A program made the translations under genes and the position numbers. The notes below the pieces were generated by a model. That model had not been told where the DNA came from. It saw nothing but the letters and a program-made list of their open reading frames with translations, and made no database searches. A stretch of DNA of 64,000 nucleotides, from assembly GCF_002287065.1 (NCBI RefSeq), contig NZ_NSJZ01000003.1, positions 1 through 64,000 on the forward strand. The letters are read 5' to 3'. This DNA comes from Paracoccus salipaludis. Lineage in GTDB: Bacteria > Pseudomonadota > Alphaproteobacteria > Rhodobacterales > Rhodobacteraceae. Of the stretch, positions 1-7,423 are shown piece after piece (positions within the stretch are counted from its first letter, which is position 1; every line of letters begins with the position of its first letter).

Positions 1-404
1 GGGGCCGGGGCCTCTGCGGGGGTCGCGGGCGCCTCGGCCGCCGGGGCGGCGGGAACGGCGCCCGGCGGCAGGACCGGCTGGCCCACGCCCGGCGGCGGGG
101 TATAGGTGGGCAGGGTCGGCAGGCCCGTCGCGGGCGCGCTGTCACGCGCGGGCGAGATCCGGTCCACGACCGACGCGCCGACCGAGTTGCGCGCCGCGAT
201 CACGGTCAGCGCGATCGAGGTGACCAGAAAGGCCGAGGCGATGATCCAGGTGCCGCGCGTCAGCGCGTTCGCCGCCTGCCGGCCCGTCATGACGCCGCTG
301 CCGCCGCCCATGCCCAGCCCGCCGCCCTCGGACCGCTGCAGCAGCACCACGCCGATCAGCAGCAGGGCGAGGATGAGATGCACGGTCAGGACGACGTTTT
401 CCAC
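1..404 (-). CDS. secG: Protein translocase subunit SecG (3' end cut by window edge)
   Basis: SecG is a small inner-membrane subunit of the SecYEG channel that exports unfolded proteins. The visible 134 codons start at a GTG and show the SecG pattern: a hydrophobic helix at about residues 5-21 ending in LLQRSEGGGLGMGGG, a short loop, a second helix at about 48-67, then a Pro/Ala-rich tail that runs off the left edge. The GTG is chosen because the first helix begins directly behind it (VENVVLTVHL) and no ATG lies just upstream in frame. hisA lies 177 bp upstream on the same strand. The Pro/Ala tail is common in alphaproteobacterial SecG. The true C-terminus is not in the window. Confidence 0.9.
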   Translation of the reverse strand, partial: MENVVLTVHLILALLLIGVVLLQRSEGGGLGMGGGSGVMTGRQAANALTRGTWIIASAFLVTSIALTVIAARNSVGASVVDRISPARDSAPATGLPTLPTYTPPPGVGQPVLPPGAVPAAPAAEAPATPAEAPA

Positions 405-522
405 GGGCGGCAGCCTTATGTTTCGGAACGCGCCTATCTAGGCACGGGGTCGCCGGAAGGCAAGCGGCCGCTCGGATTGCCGGTGCATTCCGGCCGACCG
501 GTCACGTCACGGAACATGCGGG

Positions 523-545
523 CTTCTTCCTGACCCAAATACCCA
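523..545 (-). repeat. Dispersed repeat, copy A (GGGTATTTGGGTCAGGAAGAAG type)
   Basis: Read on the minus strand this stretch is GGGTATTTGGGTCAGGAAG followed by AAG. It matches the core of the copy at 44591-44639 at nearly every position and resembles the copy at 26061-26108. It sits about 40 bp downstream of the hisA stop, in the same orientation relative to the gene as the other two. This copy lacks the clear GC-rich palindrome that accompanies them. Confidence 0.5.
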
Positions 546-581
546 TGCAACGCCGCCACGCGGCGCGTGCCCCGGCCCTTT

Positions 582-1298
582 TCAGCCCAGCGCCGCAAGG
601 GCCTCGCCCAGGTCCAGCGCCCCGTCATAAAGCGCCCGGCCCGAGATTGCCCCCGCGATCACCCCCGTGTCGCGCAGTTCGACGAGATCCGACAACCGGG
701 ACACCCCGCCCGAGGCGATGACGGGAATCGACACGGCCCGCGCCAGCGCCGCCGTCGCGGGGACGTTCGGCCCCTGCATCGCGCCGTCCCGGTCGATGTC
801 GGTATAGATGATCGCGGCCACGCCGGCCTGTTCGAAGCTGCGGGCGAGGTCGGTCGCCATGATCTCGGTTTCCTCGGCCCAGCCCCGCGTCGCCACGCGG
901 CCCGCTCGGGCGTCGATGCCGACGGCAATCCGGTCGGGGAAGCGGCGGGCCGCCTGTTCGACCAGCGCAGGGTTCTCGACGGCGACGGTGCCCAGGATCA
1001 CGCGGCGGACGCCCGCCTCCAGCCAGCCCTCGATGGTGGCCATGTCGCGGATGCCGCCGCCCAGCTGGACGGGGATGTCCACGTCGGCCAGGATCGCGCG
1101 GACGGCCTCGCCGTTCACCGGCTTGCCCGCGAAGGCGCCGTTCAGGTCCACCAGATGCAGCCAGCGCGCGCCCGCGTCCCGGAAGGCCCGCGCCTGCGCG
1201 GCGGGGTCGGTGCCGAAGACGGTCGCCGCCTCCATGTCCCCGCGCAGAAGCCGCACGCAGGCGCCGTCCTTCAGGTCGATGGCGGGGTAAAGGATCAT
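582..1298 (-). CDS. hisA: HisA, phosphoribosylformimino-5-aminoimidazole carboxamide ribotide isomerase
   Basis: HisA is the TIM-barrel isomerase that converts ProFAR to PRFAR in histidine synthesis, in the cytoplasm. The 238-residue product begins [20 protein letters not shown], which carries the catalytic Asp in the first strand, and continues with QLGGGIRD and the second-half motif [14 protein letters not shown] with its catalytic Asp, then IASGGV for phosphate binding. The start is the ATG at 1298, giving the normal family length; the open frame runs further upstream without similarity. No hisF or hisH lies beside it here. The DUF2147 gene diverges from it, with 139 bp between. Confidence 0.96.
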   Translation of the reverse strand: MILYPAIDLKDGACVRLLRGDMEAATVFGTDPAAQARAFRDAGARWLHLVDLNGAFAGKPVNGEAVRAILADVDIPVQLGGGIRDMATIEGWLEAGVRRVILGTVAVENPALVEQAARRFPDRIAVGIDARAGRVATRGWAEETEIMATDLARSFEQAGVAAIIYTDIDRDGAMQGPNVPATAALARAVSIPVIASGGVSRLSDLVELRDTGVIAGAISGRALYDGALDLGEALAALG

Positions 1299-1437
1299 CG
1301 CTCGGGCTCCGGTCTGACAGTCGGCCCCCCATGCCACAGGCAGGCCACAGGTGAAAGTGCGCCCTGACTTCACGTCACGCTTGCCCCGGGGCCCGCCCCG
1401 GAGGCCAATCGCTGACAGGGAGACAAGGGAGGAACCC

Positions 1438-1824
1438 ATGAGAACCATTACGCTCGCCGCCGCCTTCGCGCTGGTTGCAGGCGCCGCGCTGGCCGCCGAC
1501 CCGATCGAGGGGGTCTGGCAGACCCAGCCCGACGAGGGCGCGGTCGCGCTGGTCCAGATCGCGCCCTGCGGGGGCGCCTATTGCGGGACCATCGTCAAGG
1601 CGTTCAAGGGGAAAGAGGCATACCAGTCGCCGAACATCGGCAAGCAGATCGTGATCGGCATGACGCCTTCGGGAAAGGGGGCGTATGCGGGCAAGGTCCT
1701 GCGGCCCGCCGACAACAAGGTCTACAACGGCAAGGCGCAGGTCAGCGGCGGCTCGATGAAGCTGTCGGGCTGCGTCGCGGGCGGGCTGATCTGCAAGTCC
1801 CAGACCTGGACCCGGCTGAAGTGA
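1438..1824 (+). CDS. DUF2147-family periplasmic protein
   Basis: This 128-residue protein starts with a clear signal peptide ([19 protein letters not shown], cleavage after about residue 19) and then the DUF2147 pattern: DPIEGVWQT near the mature N-terminus, a [10 protein letters not shown] motif, a central G-K-rich part and a closing KSQTWTRL. The family is small, secreted and of unknown biochemical function. A strong ribosome-binding site (gggagg) sits 6 bases before the ATG, which settles the start. Two Cys pairs (CGGAYC, and the CVAGGLIC pair near the end) could form disulfides in the periplasm. It is monocistronic and ends in a hairpin shared with the convergent glycan operon. Confidence 0.85.
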   Translation: MRTITLAAAFALVAGAALAADPIEGVWQTQPDEGAVALVQIAPCGGAYCGTIVKAFKGKEAYQSPNIGKQIVIGMTPSGKGAYAGKVLRPADNKVYNGKAQVSGGSMKLSGCVAGGLICKSQTWTRLK

Positions 1825-1831
1825 GGCAAGC

Positions 1832-1857
1832 GGCCGCGCCCCCGAAAGGGCGCGGCC
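1832..1857. terminator. GC-rich hairpin between convergent genes
   Basis: A perfect 10-bp stem (ggccgcgccc / gggcgcggcc) with a 6-base loop lies between the stop of the DUF2147 gene (1824) and the stop of the glycosyltransferase-hydrolase gene (1865). There is no T tract on either side, so it is only a possible bidirectional terminator or mRNA 3'-end stabiliser. Confidence 0.5.
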
Positions 1858-1864
1858 ATCGGAA

Positions 1865-4231
1865 CTAGCGGCGCGCCACCAGGCCCGAGCGGCGGATCGC
1901 CGCTGCCAGCCCCGGATCGACACTGCGCGCGCCGTTCGAGGGGTCGATGCCCAGCAGCCCGTTCGGGCACATCCGGTCGTCGTCCCAGCCCGGATGGTCG
2001 GCCACGGGGTAAAGGCAGATGCCCTCGACCGGCACGCCCCGGGTGCGGGCGCGGGCGGTTTCGGCGGCCACGTAGTCGAACCACGCGCCGCGCCGGTCGC
2101 CCTCGGTTCCCGTTTCGGAGATCAGCATGGGCCGGCCGTAGCGGGCCGAGACCTCGAACAGGAGGTCCGAAAGCGGGCGATAGATCACGTCATCCACGTC
2201 CACCGTCAGGCCGCCGTGGTTCCACTGGTTGTTCCAGTAGTAGTTGACGCCGACGATATCGACAAAGGACGGATCGCCGCCGATCTGCGGCCACATCCAG
2301 CCGCCCAGCAGCTCGAAGGCCTGGAACTGGGCGTCGTGCCAGCCATGGGCTTCCCACCGGGGGCGGCCGGACCAGTCCACGTGGTGGATGGCGATCAGCG
2401 GCTCGGCATGGACGAAGCGGGCGCGGGGGTCCACGGCGCGCAGCTCGACCATGGCGGCGATCGAGGCGCGGGCAAGCTGGCACTTCAGCTCCCAGCCGCG
2501 ACCGGCGCCATAGGGGTTGAGGTAGCGCGCGTCCCCGCCCGCCCAGGCGTGGAAGCTGATCTCGTTCACCGGGCACCAGAAGGGCACCTCGTCCGTCAGC
2601 CCCCGGACATGCTCGGCCATGGCCCGGGCATAGCGCGCAAAGCGATGGACGAACTCGGGCCGGTAGATGTCGATGTCCTCGGGCCAGCCGTAATGCAGCA
2701 GGTCCCAGACGACCTGGGTGCCCGTGTCCCGCGCCGCCTCGACCATGGGCGTGAAGCTCGAGAAATCGTAAGCGCCGCCCCGGTCGATCAGGTGCCAGCG
2801 CGCGCCGTCGCGGCAGCTGCGGATGCCCAGCGAGCCGAGCTGCCGGTAATCCTGCGCCGCGTGCCGGTCATGGCCGACCGCGGCCATGACGTCGCGGTGC
2901 GGACCCCAGCCGCGCCGATGGGTGGAACATTCCCAGCCGCCCAGGACGAGGCTGCGGAACAGCGAGGGCGTGGGCGCGGCCGGAACCTCGTCCAGCACCT
3001 CGTGGATCAGCGCCTGCCATTGCGGGACCACGACATCGGTCGAATAGGTCGCCTCGACATGGGCGCGCAGGCCCGCACCCAGCCGCCGGCGCAGGACAGG
3101 CTCGCGGATCAGGCGCAGCATGGCCTCGGCCACCGCGTCCGGATTCTCGTAGGGGACGAACAGGCCGGACTGGCCGTCCACGATCTGCTCGCAGGCGCCG
3201 TTGTCGGGGGTGGCGATCACGGCCAGCCGCGCGGCGCCGGCCTCGGCGATGACATGGGGCATCCCCTCGCCGACGCTCAGCCAGCAGAGCCCGTCCATCG
3301 CCGCCATCAGGTCCGGCACGTCGCGGCGGTCGCCGGTGAAGATCATGCGATGCGACAGGCCCGCCGCATGGGCGCGGCCGTGCAGTTCATGCGCGTATTC
3401 CGGCATGAAGGCGTCCGGCCCGCCCACGACGACGAAGCGGGCCCTGGGTTCCACGGCGGCCACGCGGGCGGCGGCGTCGATGAAATCCTCGACCCGTTTC
3501 TTGCGGTCGAGCCGCCCGACCCAGCCCATCAGCACCTCGTCCGGGGCGACGCCCAGCGCGTGGCGCATGGGCTCGCGCGCCTCGGGGCGGAACTCGGACA
3601 GGTCCACCATCGACGGGATTTCCCGCGCATGGTGCCGCCGGTCGGGCATCTTCGAGGCGGCGGCCTCGCGGATGCTGTCGCAGACGCCGACGTAGCGGTA
3701 GGTGAAGTGCTTGGGGCCCGACAGCGCCTCGCGCACCAGCCCGCCATGCTCGATCAGCGGCGGACGCAGCTTCAGGCGTTCCAGCGCCGGATAGATGTCG
3801 GCCACGTCCTGGCAGGAGATCACGACGTCATAGCCCGGCAGCTTGCGCCGCAGGTAATCCACCGTGTCCTCGAAGCCCATGTCATAGGGCGCGGTATCGA
3901 CATGGATGCCCAGGGCGCGCAGCTGGTCGTGGGTCTGGTCGGGCATCCCTTCCTTGCGGAAGCAGGGGATGACGTCGATGCGGTAGCGGTCGCGCGGCAG
4001 GTGGCGCGCCAGCAGCCGCACTTCGGTCTCCTCGCCCCCGACCACCAGCCAGGCGAAGACGAACAGGATGCGGATCTTGTTCGCATCCGGGTGGGGCTGG
4101 GGGAAGTGGTGGGGCGGAATGCCGCCCCACACCGGTTCGGGCGCATGGGCGCCGTGATGGGGCGTGGGCTCCGCCCCCGCGTCCGGCGCGTCGGTCAGCA
4201 GCGCCGCGTCCTGTTCCTCGCGCAGGCTCAT
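1865..4231 (-). CDS. Fusion protein: GT4-type glycosyltransferase + clan GH-A glycoside hydrolase
   Basis: A 788-residue protein with two complete-looking enzyme domains. Residues about 50-420 form a retaining GT-B glycosyltransferase of family 4 type: N-terminal VVGGEETEVRLLARHL nucleotide-fold start, GWVGRLDRKKRVEDFI at the domain hinge, and the E-x7-E motif in VGEGMPHVIAEAGA. Residues about 427-788 resemble a clan GH-A (GH1/GH5-like) TIM-barrel hydrolase: GGWECSTHRRGWG at the start, acid/base candidate Glu near residue 555 in PVNEIS, and nucleophile candidate Glu near residue 704 in LISETGTEG. No signal peptide or membrane helix is evident, so both activities are expected in the cytoplasm. 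It is last in the operon and overlaps the dehydrogenase gene by 4 bp (ATGA). Sugar substrates cannot be told from sequence. Confidence 0.85.
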   Translation of the reverse strand: MSLREEQDAALLTDAPDAGAEPTPHHGAHAPEPVWGGIPPHHFPQPHPDANKIRILFVFAWLVVGGEETEVRLLARHLPRDRYRIDVIPCFRKEGMPDQTHDQLRALGIHVDTAPYDMGFEDTVDYLRRKLPGYDVVISCQDVADIYPALERLKLRPPLIEHGGLVREALSGPKHFTYRYVGVCDSIREAAASKMPDRRHHAREIPSMVDLSEFRPEAREPMRHALGVAPDEVLMGWVGRLDRKKRVEDFIDAAARVAAVEPRARFVVVGGPDAFMPEYAHELHGRAHAAGLSHRMIFTGDRRDVPDLMAAMDGLCWLSVGEGMPHVIAEAGAARLAVIATPDNGACEQIVDGQSGLFVPYENPDAVAEAMLRLIREPVLRRRLGAGLRAHVEATYSTDVVVPQWQALIHEVLDEVPAAPTPSLFRSLVLGGWECSTHRRGWGPHRDVMAAVGHDRHAAQDYRQLGSLGIRSCRDGARWHLIDRGGAYDFSSFTPMVEAARDTGTQVVWDLLHYGWPEDIDIYRPEFVHRFARYARAMAEHVRGLTDEVPFWCPVNEISFHAWAGGDARYLNPYGAGRGWELKCQLARASIAAMVELRAVDPRARFVHAEPLIAIHHVDWSGRPRWEAHGWHDAQFQAFELLGGWMWPQIGGDPSFVDIVGVNYYWNNQWNHGGLTVDVDDVIYRPLSDLLFEVSARYGRPMLISETGTEGDRRGAWFDYVAAETARARTRGVPVEGICLYPVADHPGWDDDRMCPNGLLGIDPSNGARSVDPGLAAAIRRSGLVARR

Positions 4232-5337
4232 GTCGCGTCGAACACGATCTGGAGGAACTCGGGCCGTTCATGCACCAGGTGGCGCAGGAAGTTCGGCGCG
4301 TCGTCATAGGGCACGACATGGGTGATCATGTGGGCCCGGATGGCCTCGCCGTCGCGTTCCAGCAGGCGGACCGTTTCCTGCGCCAGGCGGCGCTGGTCCC
4401 AGGCCCCGGCGACCGCGCGCGGCATCCGGTTGATCTGCGCGCAGCGGATCGACAGGCCGTTGTGGTGGAACTCCTCGCCCAGGCGCAGCCCGTCCATGCC
4501 GCCCTGGTAGAAGGCAAGGTCGATCACCGTGCCCTGCGGGCGCAGCGCCTGCAGGCAGCGGTTGAGGCTGTCGGGCCGCGCGCGCGTCTGGAAGACGTAT
4601 TCCGCCCCGCGCCCCCCGATCTTGTGGTGCCACAGCGTCTTGGCGTGGCGCACGGCGTCATCCTCGCCCATCGCCTCGAAGCCCATGCGCCGCGCGATCT
4701 CCTGCCGGAAGGGCGAGGGGTCCACGACCACGATGTCCGAGGCCCCGCCCATGCGCGCGAACATCGCGCAGAACAGGCCCACCGTGCCGCCGCCCCAGAC
4801 CAGCACCGGCCGCCCCTCGATCCCCGCGCCGAGGAAGGGAACGTTGGCGCCGAACTGCTCGGCATCCGCGTGCAGGATGCCGTTGGCGGCGATCGGTCCC
4901 ATCTGCGCCACGAAGATCCCCAGGATCGGATCCATCGCGCGCGGCAGCTTCAGCAGCAGGTCATGGGCCGGATCGGCGGTGTGGCCGGTCTTGTGGCCGA
5001 AGGTCGTTCCCACCACGTCGCTATGGCCGAACCCCGGCGCGCGGGCGTCCACCACGCGGGCCGATTCCATGTAGCCCAGGAAGTTCACCGGGAAGCGGGC
5101 CGAGGGCTCGCCGGGGATGAACAGGCCCTGCCAGTCGTCCCAGCGGCTGTGCAGGTAGGGGTTCGTCCCCTTCATGAAGGTCAGCTCGGTCCCGGCGGAA
5201 AGGCCGGTGTACAGCAGGTCCAGCCGGACGCGGCCATGGTCGGCCGGGCCCTCGTCGTAATGGAAGAAGAAGGGCTCGCCCTGACGCTCGATGCCAAGGC
5301 TGCGGATGGTGCGGTGCTGATGCGGCAGGGTCGGCAT
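4228..5337 (-). CDS. Medium-chain dehydrogenase/reductase lacking the catalytic-zinc site
   Basis: A 369-residue MDR-superfamily oxidoreductase. A Rossmann fold is clear at VLVWGGGTVGLFCAMFARMG followed by VVVDPSPF, a typical NAD(P) pocket. The position that holds the catalytic zinc Cys in alcohol dehydrogenases is instead LYTGLSAGTELTF, as in the zinc-less BchC-like branch, so it probably does not use the classical zinc mechanism. The ATG at 5337 follows the stop of the upstream gene by one base; a TTG three codons earlier would also be in frame. Its place between a glycosyltransferase-oxidoreductase and a glycosyltransferase-hydrolase suggests it oxidises a sugar or sugar-like intermediate; the substrate is unknown. 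Confidence 0.85.
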   Translation of the reverse strand: MPTLPHQHRTIRSLGIERQGEPFFFHYDEGPADHGRVRLDLLYTGLSAGTELTFMKGTNPYLHSRWDDWQGLFIPGEPSARFPVNFLGYMESARVVDARAPGFGHSDVVGTTFGHKTGHTADPAHDLLLKLPRAMDPILGIFVAQMGPIAANGILHADAEQFGANVPFLGAGIEGRPVLVWGGGTVGLFCAMFARMGGASDIVVVDPSPFRQEIARRMGFEAMGEDDAVRHAKTLWHHKIGGRGAEYVFQTRARPDSLNRCLQALRPQGTVIDLAFYQGGMDGLRLGEEFHHNGLSIRCAQINRMPRAVAGAWDQRRLAQETVRLLERDGEAIRAHMITHVVPYDDAPNFLRHLVHERPEFLQIVFDAT

Positions 5338-5338
5338 C

Positions 5339-7420
5339 TTACGCAACGGATGAACGAAAGATGGGCTGCGGGTCAGCCCGCAGCCCCTCCATCTTCACAA
5401 GGGCGCCCGACTGGGCCGAACGGGTGATGGCAAGGGCCACGCGGTGAGTCTCCAGTGCCTCGGCATAATCGCAGCGGATGCGGTTCTGGCGGCCCATGAC
5501 CGCCTCGACGAAGTCGCGGTCCTCGCGCCAGACGGGATCACCCTCGGCGTGCCGCACGGGGCGCCCCTGGCCCACGTCCACCATCAGGTCATGGTCGGTG
5601 ATTTCCAGCGCCATGGCGTCTGAGAAGACATGCAGCCCGACGCGGTGGTTCCAGCGCAGAAGGCAGGTCGAGGCGAGGTTCGCCACCGCGCCGCTGGCGA
5701 AGCGCAGCGTCGCCGCCGTCGCCGTCGGCACGTCGAGGCCGGGGAAGTCGCCGCGTTCACGATGCGCGGCCAGGCCGAAGACATCCGTCACGTCGCCCGC
5801 AAGGAAACGCGCCGCGTCGATGATGTGGGTCGCCTGTTCCACGACCTGCCCGCCCGAGCGGTCCTCGCGCCACCACCATTCGGGGGGCGGCGTCTGGTCG
5901 ATCCAGAAGCCCTGCATCAGGTGGGCGGGGTTGCGGGCCAGATGCGCGCGCGCCTCGTCCATCGTGTCGAGATAGCGCCAGTGATAGCCCACGGCGGTGA
6001 TCAGGCCCGCGGCCGCGACCTCGGCGGCGATCTCCTCGGCCAGGTCCAGGTCCAGCGTGATCGGCTTTTCCACGAAGAAGGGCAGGCCGCGCGCGATGCA
6101 GGCGCGTTCGGCCGGGCCATGGGCGAAGGGGGGAACGCAGATATAGACGGCGTCCAGTTCTTCCTCGGCCAGCATGGATTCGTGATCGGGATAGGTCCGC
6201 GCGCCCATGCGGCGGGCGGCGTCCTCGGCGCGACCCGCGTCAGGGTCGGTGATGGCGACCACCGCCACGTCGGGCATTGTTTCCAGCACGCCGAAATGGC
6301 GATGGGCGATGCCGCCCGCGCCGATGAAACCCAGTCTCACTTTGTCCATTCTGTCCCCGGTTCTGTGCCGCAGGGCGGCGCGATAGATGCGGGCGGTGCC
6401 GGCGGCCATGTGTCCCGCCGTGAACCGCTCGGCGAAGCGTGCCGCCTGCCTGCGCGCAGTTATGGCGCGCCGTTCGGGATTGTCGAGGGCATCGGCCAGC
6501 GCATCGGCCAGATCGCGCGACCGGCGGGGTGGGACCAGCCACGGATGATCCGCGCCCAGTGCCTCGACGCTGGGACCGATGCGGGTGGCGACGACGGGCA
6601 GGTCCGCCGCCATCGCTTCCAGCAGCACGAGCGGCAGCCCCTCGAAGGCCGAGGGCAGCGCCAGCAGGTCGGCCTGCGCCATGAGCGCGGGCACGTCGTC
6701 GCGCCGCCCCAGGAAATCGACGGCATCCGTCAGGCGCAGCCGTGCCGCCAGCCGTTCCAGCCTTGGCTGAAGGGGCCCCGAGCCGACAAGCTGCAGCCGC
6801 GCGGGCAGTCCGGCCTTGTGCAGCCGCGCGAGCGCCAGGACCAGCGTGCAATGCAGCTTCTGGGCGGTGAAGCGGCCCACGCAGAGGATCACGGGCGCGG
6901 CGCCCGTGCCCTTGCGGCGGGGAAGGGGGGCGGCGTCGATCCCGTTCGCCACGGCGGCCACCGGCAGGCGGGGGCCGGGCATCCGCCGCGCCGCGCAGCG
7001 CCAGCCCGCGCCAGCCTCGCCCGAGACCGCGATGACCGCGTCCACATGATCCGAGGCCGCCGCGTAATCCGCGATCTGCCACGGATCCGTCAGCAGCCAG
7101 GGCAGATGCTCGGTGCGGATCACCGCGGCACCGGCCGCACGGGCGGCTGCGGTCAGGCCGTGGCCTTCCCAGCCGATGCCCGCATGGACATGCACCAGAT
7201 CGGGCCGCGCCGTTGCGATTGCCTTGTGCCAGCACCCCGCCACCGTGCGCGCCGCCAGCCCGCGCGCGCGCGCGCGGCCGGCCAGCCGCAGTCCGGCCGC
7301 ATGATGGGGAAAGGCCAGTTCCGCCGAAACGCCCTCGGCCGCCAGTGCGGCGGCCAAGGTCAGCATATGTTCACCCACCCCCGAGGGCTCGGGGCTGTCC
7401 GTCACAAGCAGGGCGCGCAA
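5339..7420 (-). CDS. Fusion protein: GT4-type glycosyltransferase + Gfo/Idh/MocA oxidoreductase
   Basis: 693 residues in two parts. Residues 1-355 are a GT-B glycosyltransferase: VTDSPEPSGVGEHMLTLA at the N-terminus, ILCVGRFTAQKLHCTLV at the hinge, and E-x7-E in PSAFEGLPLVLLEAMA. Residues 358-693 are a complete Gfo/Idh/MocA-type sugar dehydrogenase: MDKVRLGFIGAGGIAHRH as dinucleotide fold, FVEKPIT with the conserved EKP lysine, and a GYHWRY segment. Met358 (6347-6349) is preceded by cggggacaga, which could act as an internal ribosome-binding site, so a free oxidoreductase (5339..6349) might also be made. The stop falls one base before the dehydrogenase start; the upstream gene ends 3 bp before this one begins. 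Confidence 0.87.
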   Translation of the reverse strand: MRALLVTDSPEPSGVGEHMLTLAAALAAEGVSAELAFPHHAAGLRLAGRARARGLAARTVAGCWHKAIATARPDLVHVHAGIGWEGHGLTAAARAAGAAVIRTEHLPWLLTDPWQIADYAAASDHVDAVIAVSGEAGAGWRCAARRMPGPRLPVAAVANGIDAAPLPRRKGTGAAPVILCVGRFTAQKLHCTLVLALARLHKAGLPARLQLVGSGPLQPRLERLAARLRLTDAVDFLGRRDDVPALMAQADLLALPSAFEGLPLVLLEAMAADLPVVATRIGPSVEALGADHPWLVPPRRSRDLADALADALDNPERRAITARRQAARFAERFTAGHMAAGTARIYRAALRHRTGDRMDKVRLGFIGAGGIAHRHFGVLETMPDVAVVAITDPDAGRAEDAARRMGARTYPDHESMLAEEELDAVYICVPPFAHGPAERACIARGLPFFVEKPITLDLDLAEEIAAEVAAAGLITAVGYHWRYLDTMDEARAHLARNPAHLMQGFWIDQTPPPEWWWREDRSGGQVVEQATHIIDAARFLAGDVTDVFGLAAHRERGDFPGLDVPTATAATLRFASGAVANLASTCLLRWNHRVGLHVFSDAMALEITDHDLMVDVGQGRPVRHAEGDPVWREDRDFVEAVMGRQNRIRCDYAEALETHRVALAITRSAQSGALVKMEGLRADPQPIFRSSVA

Positions 7421-7423
7421 GCC

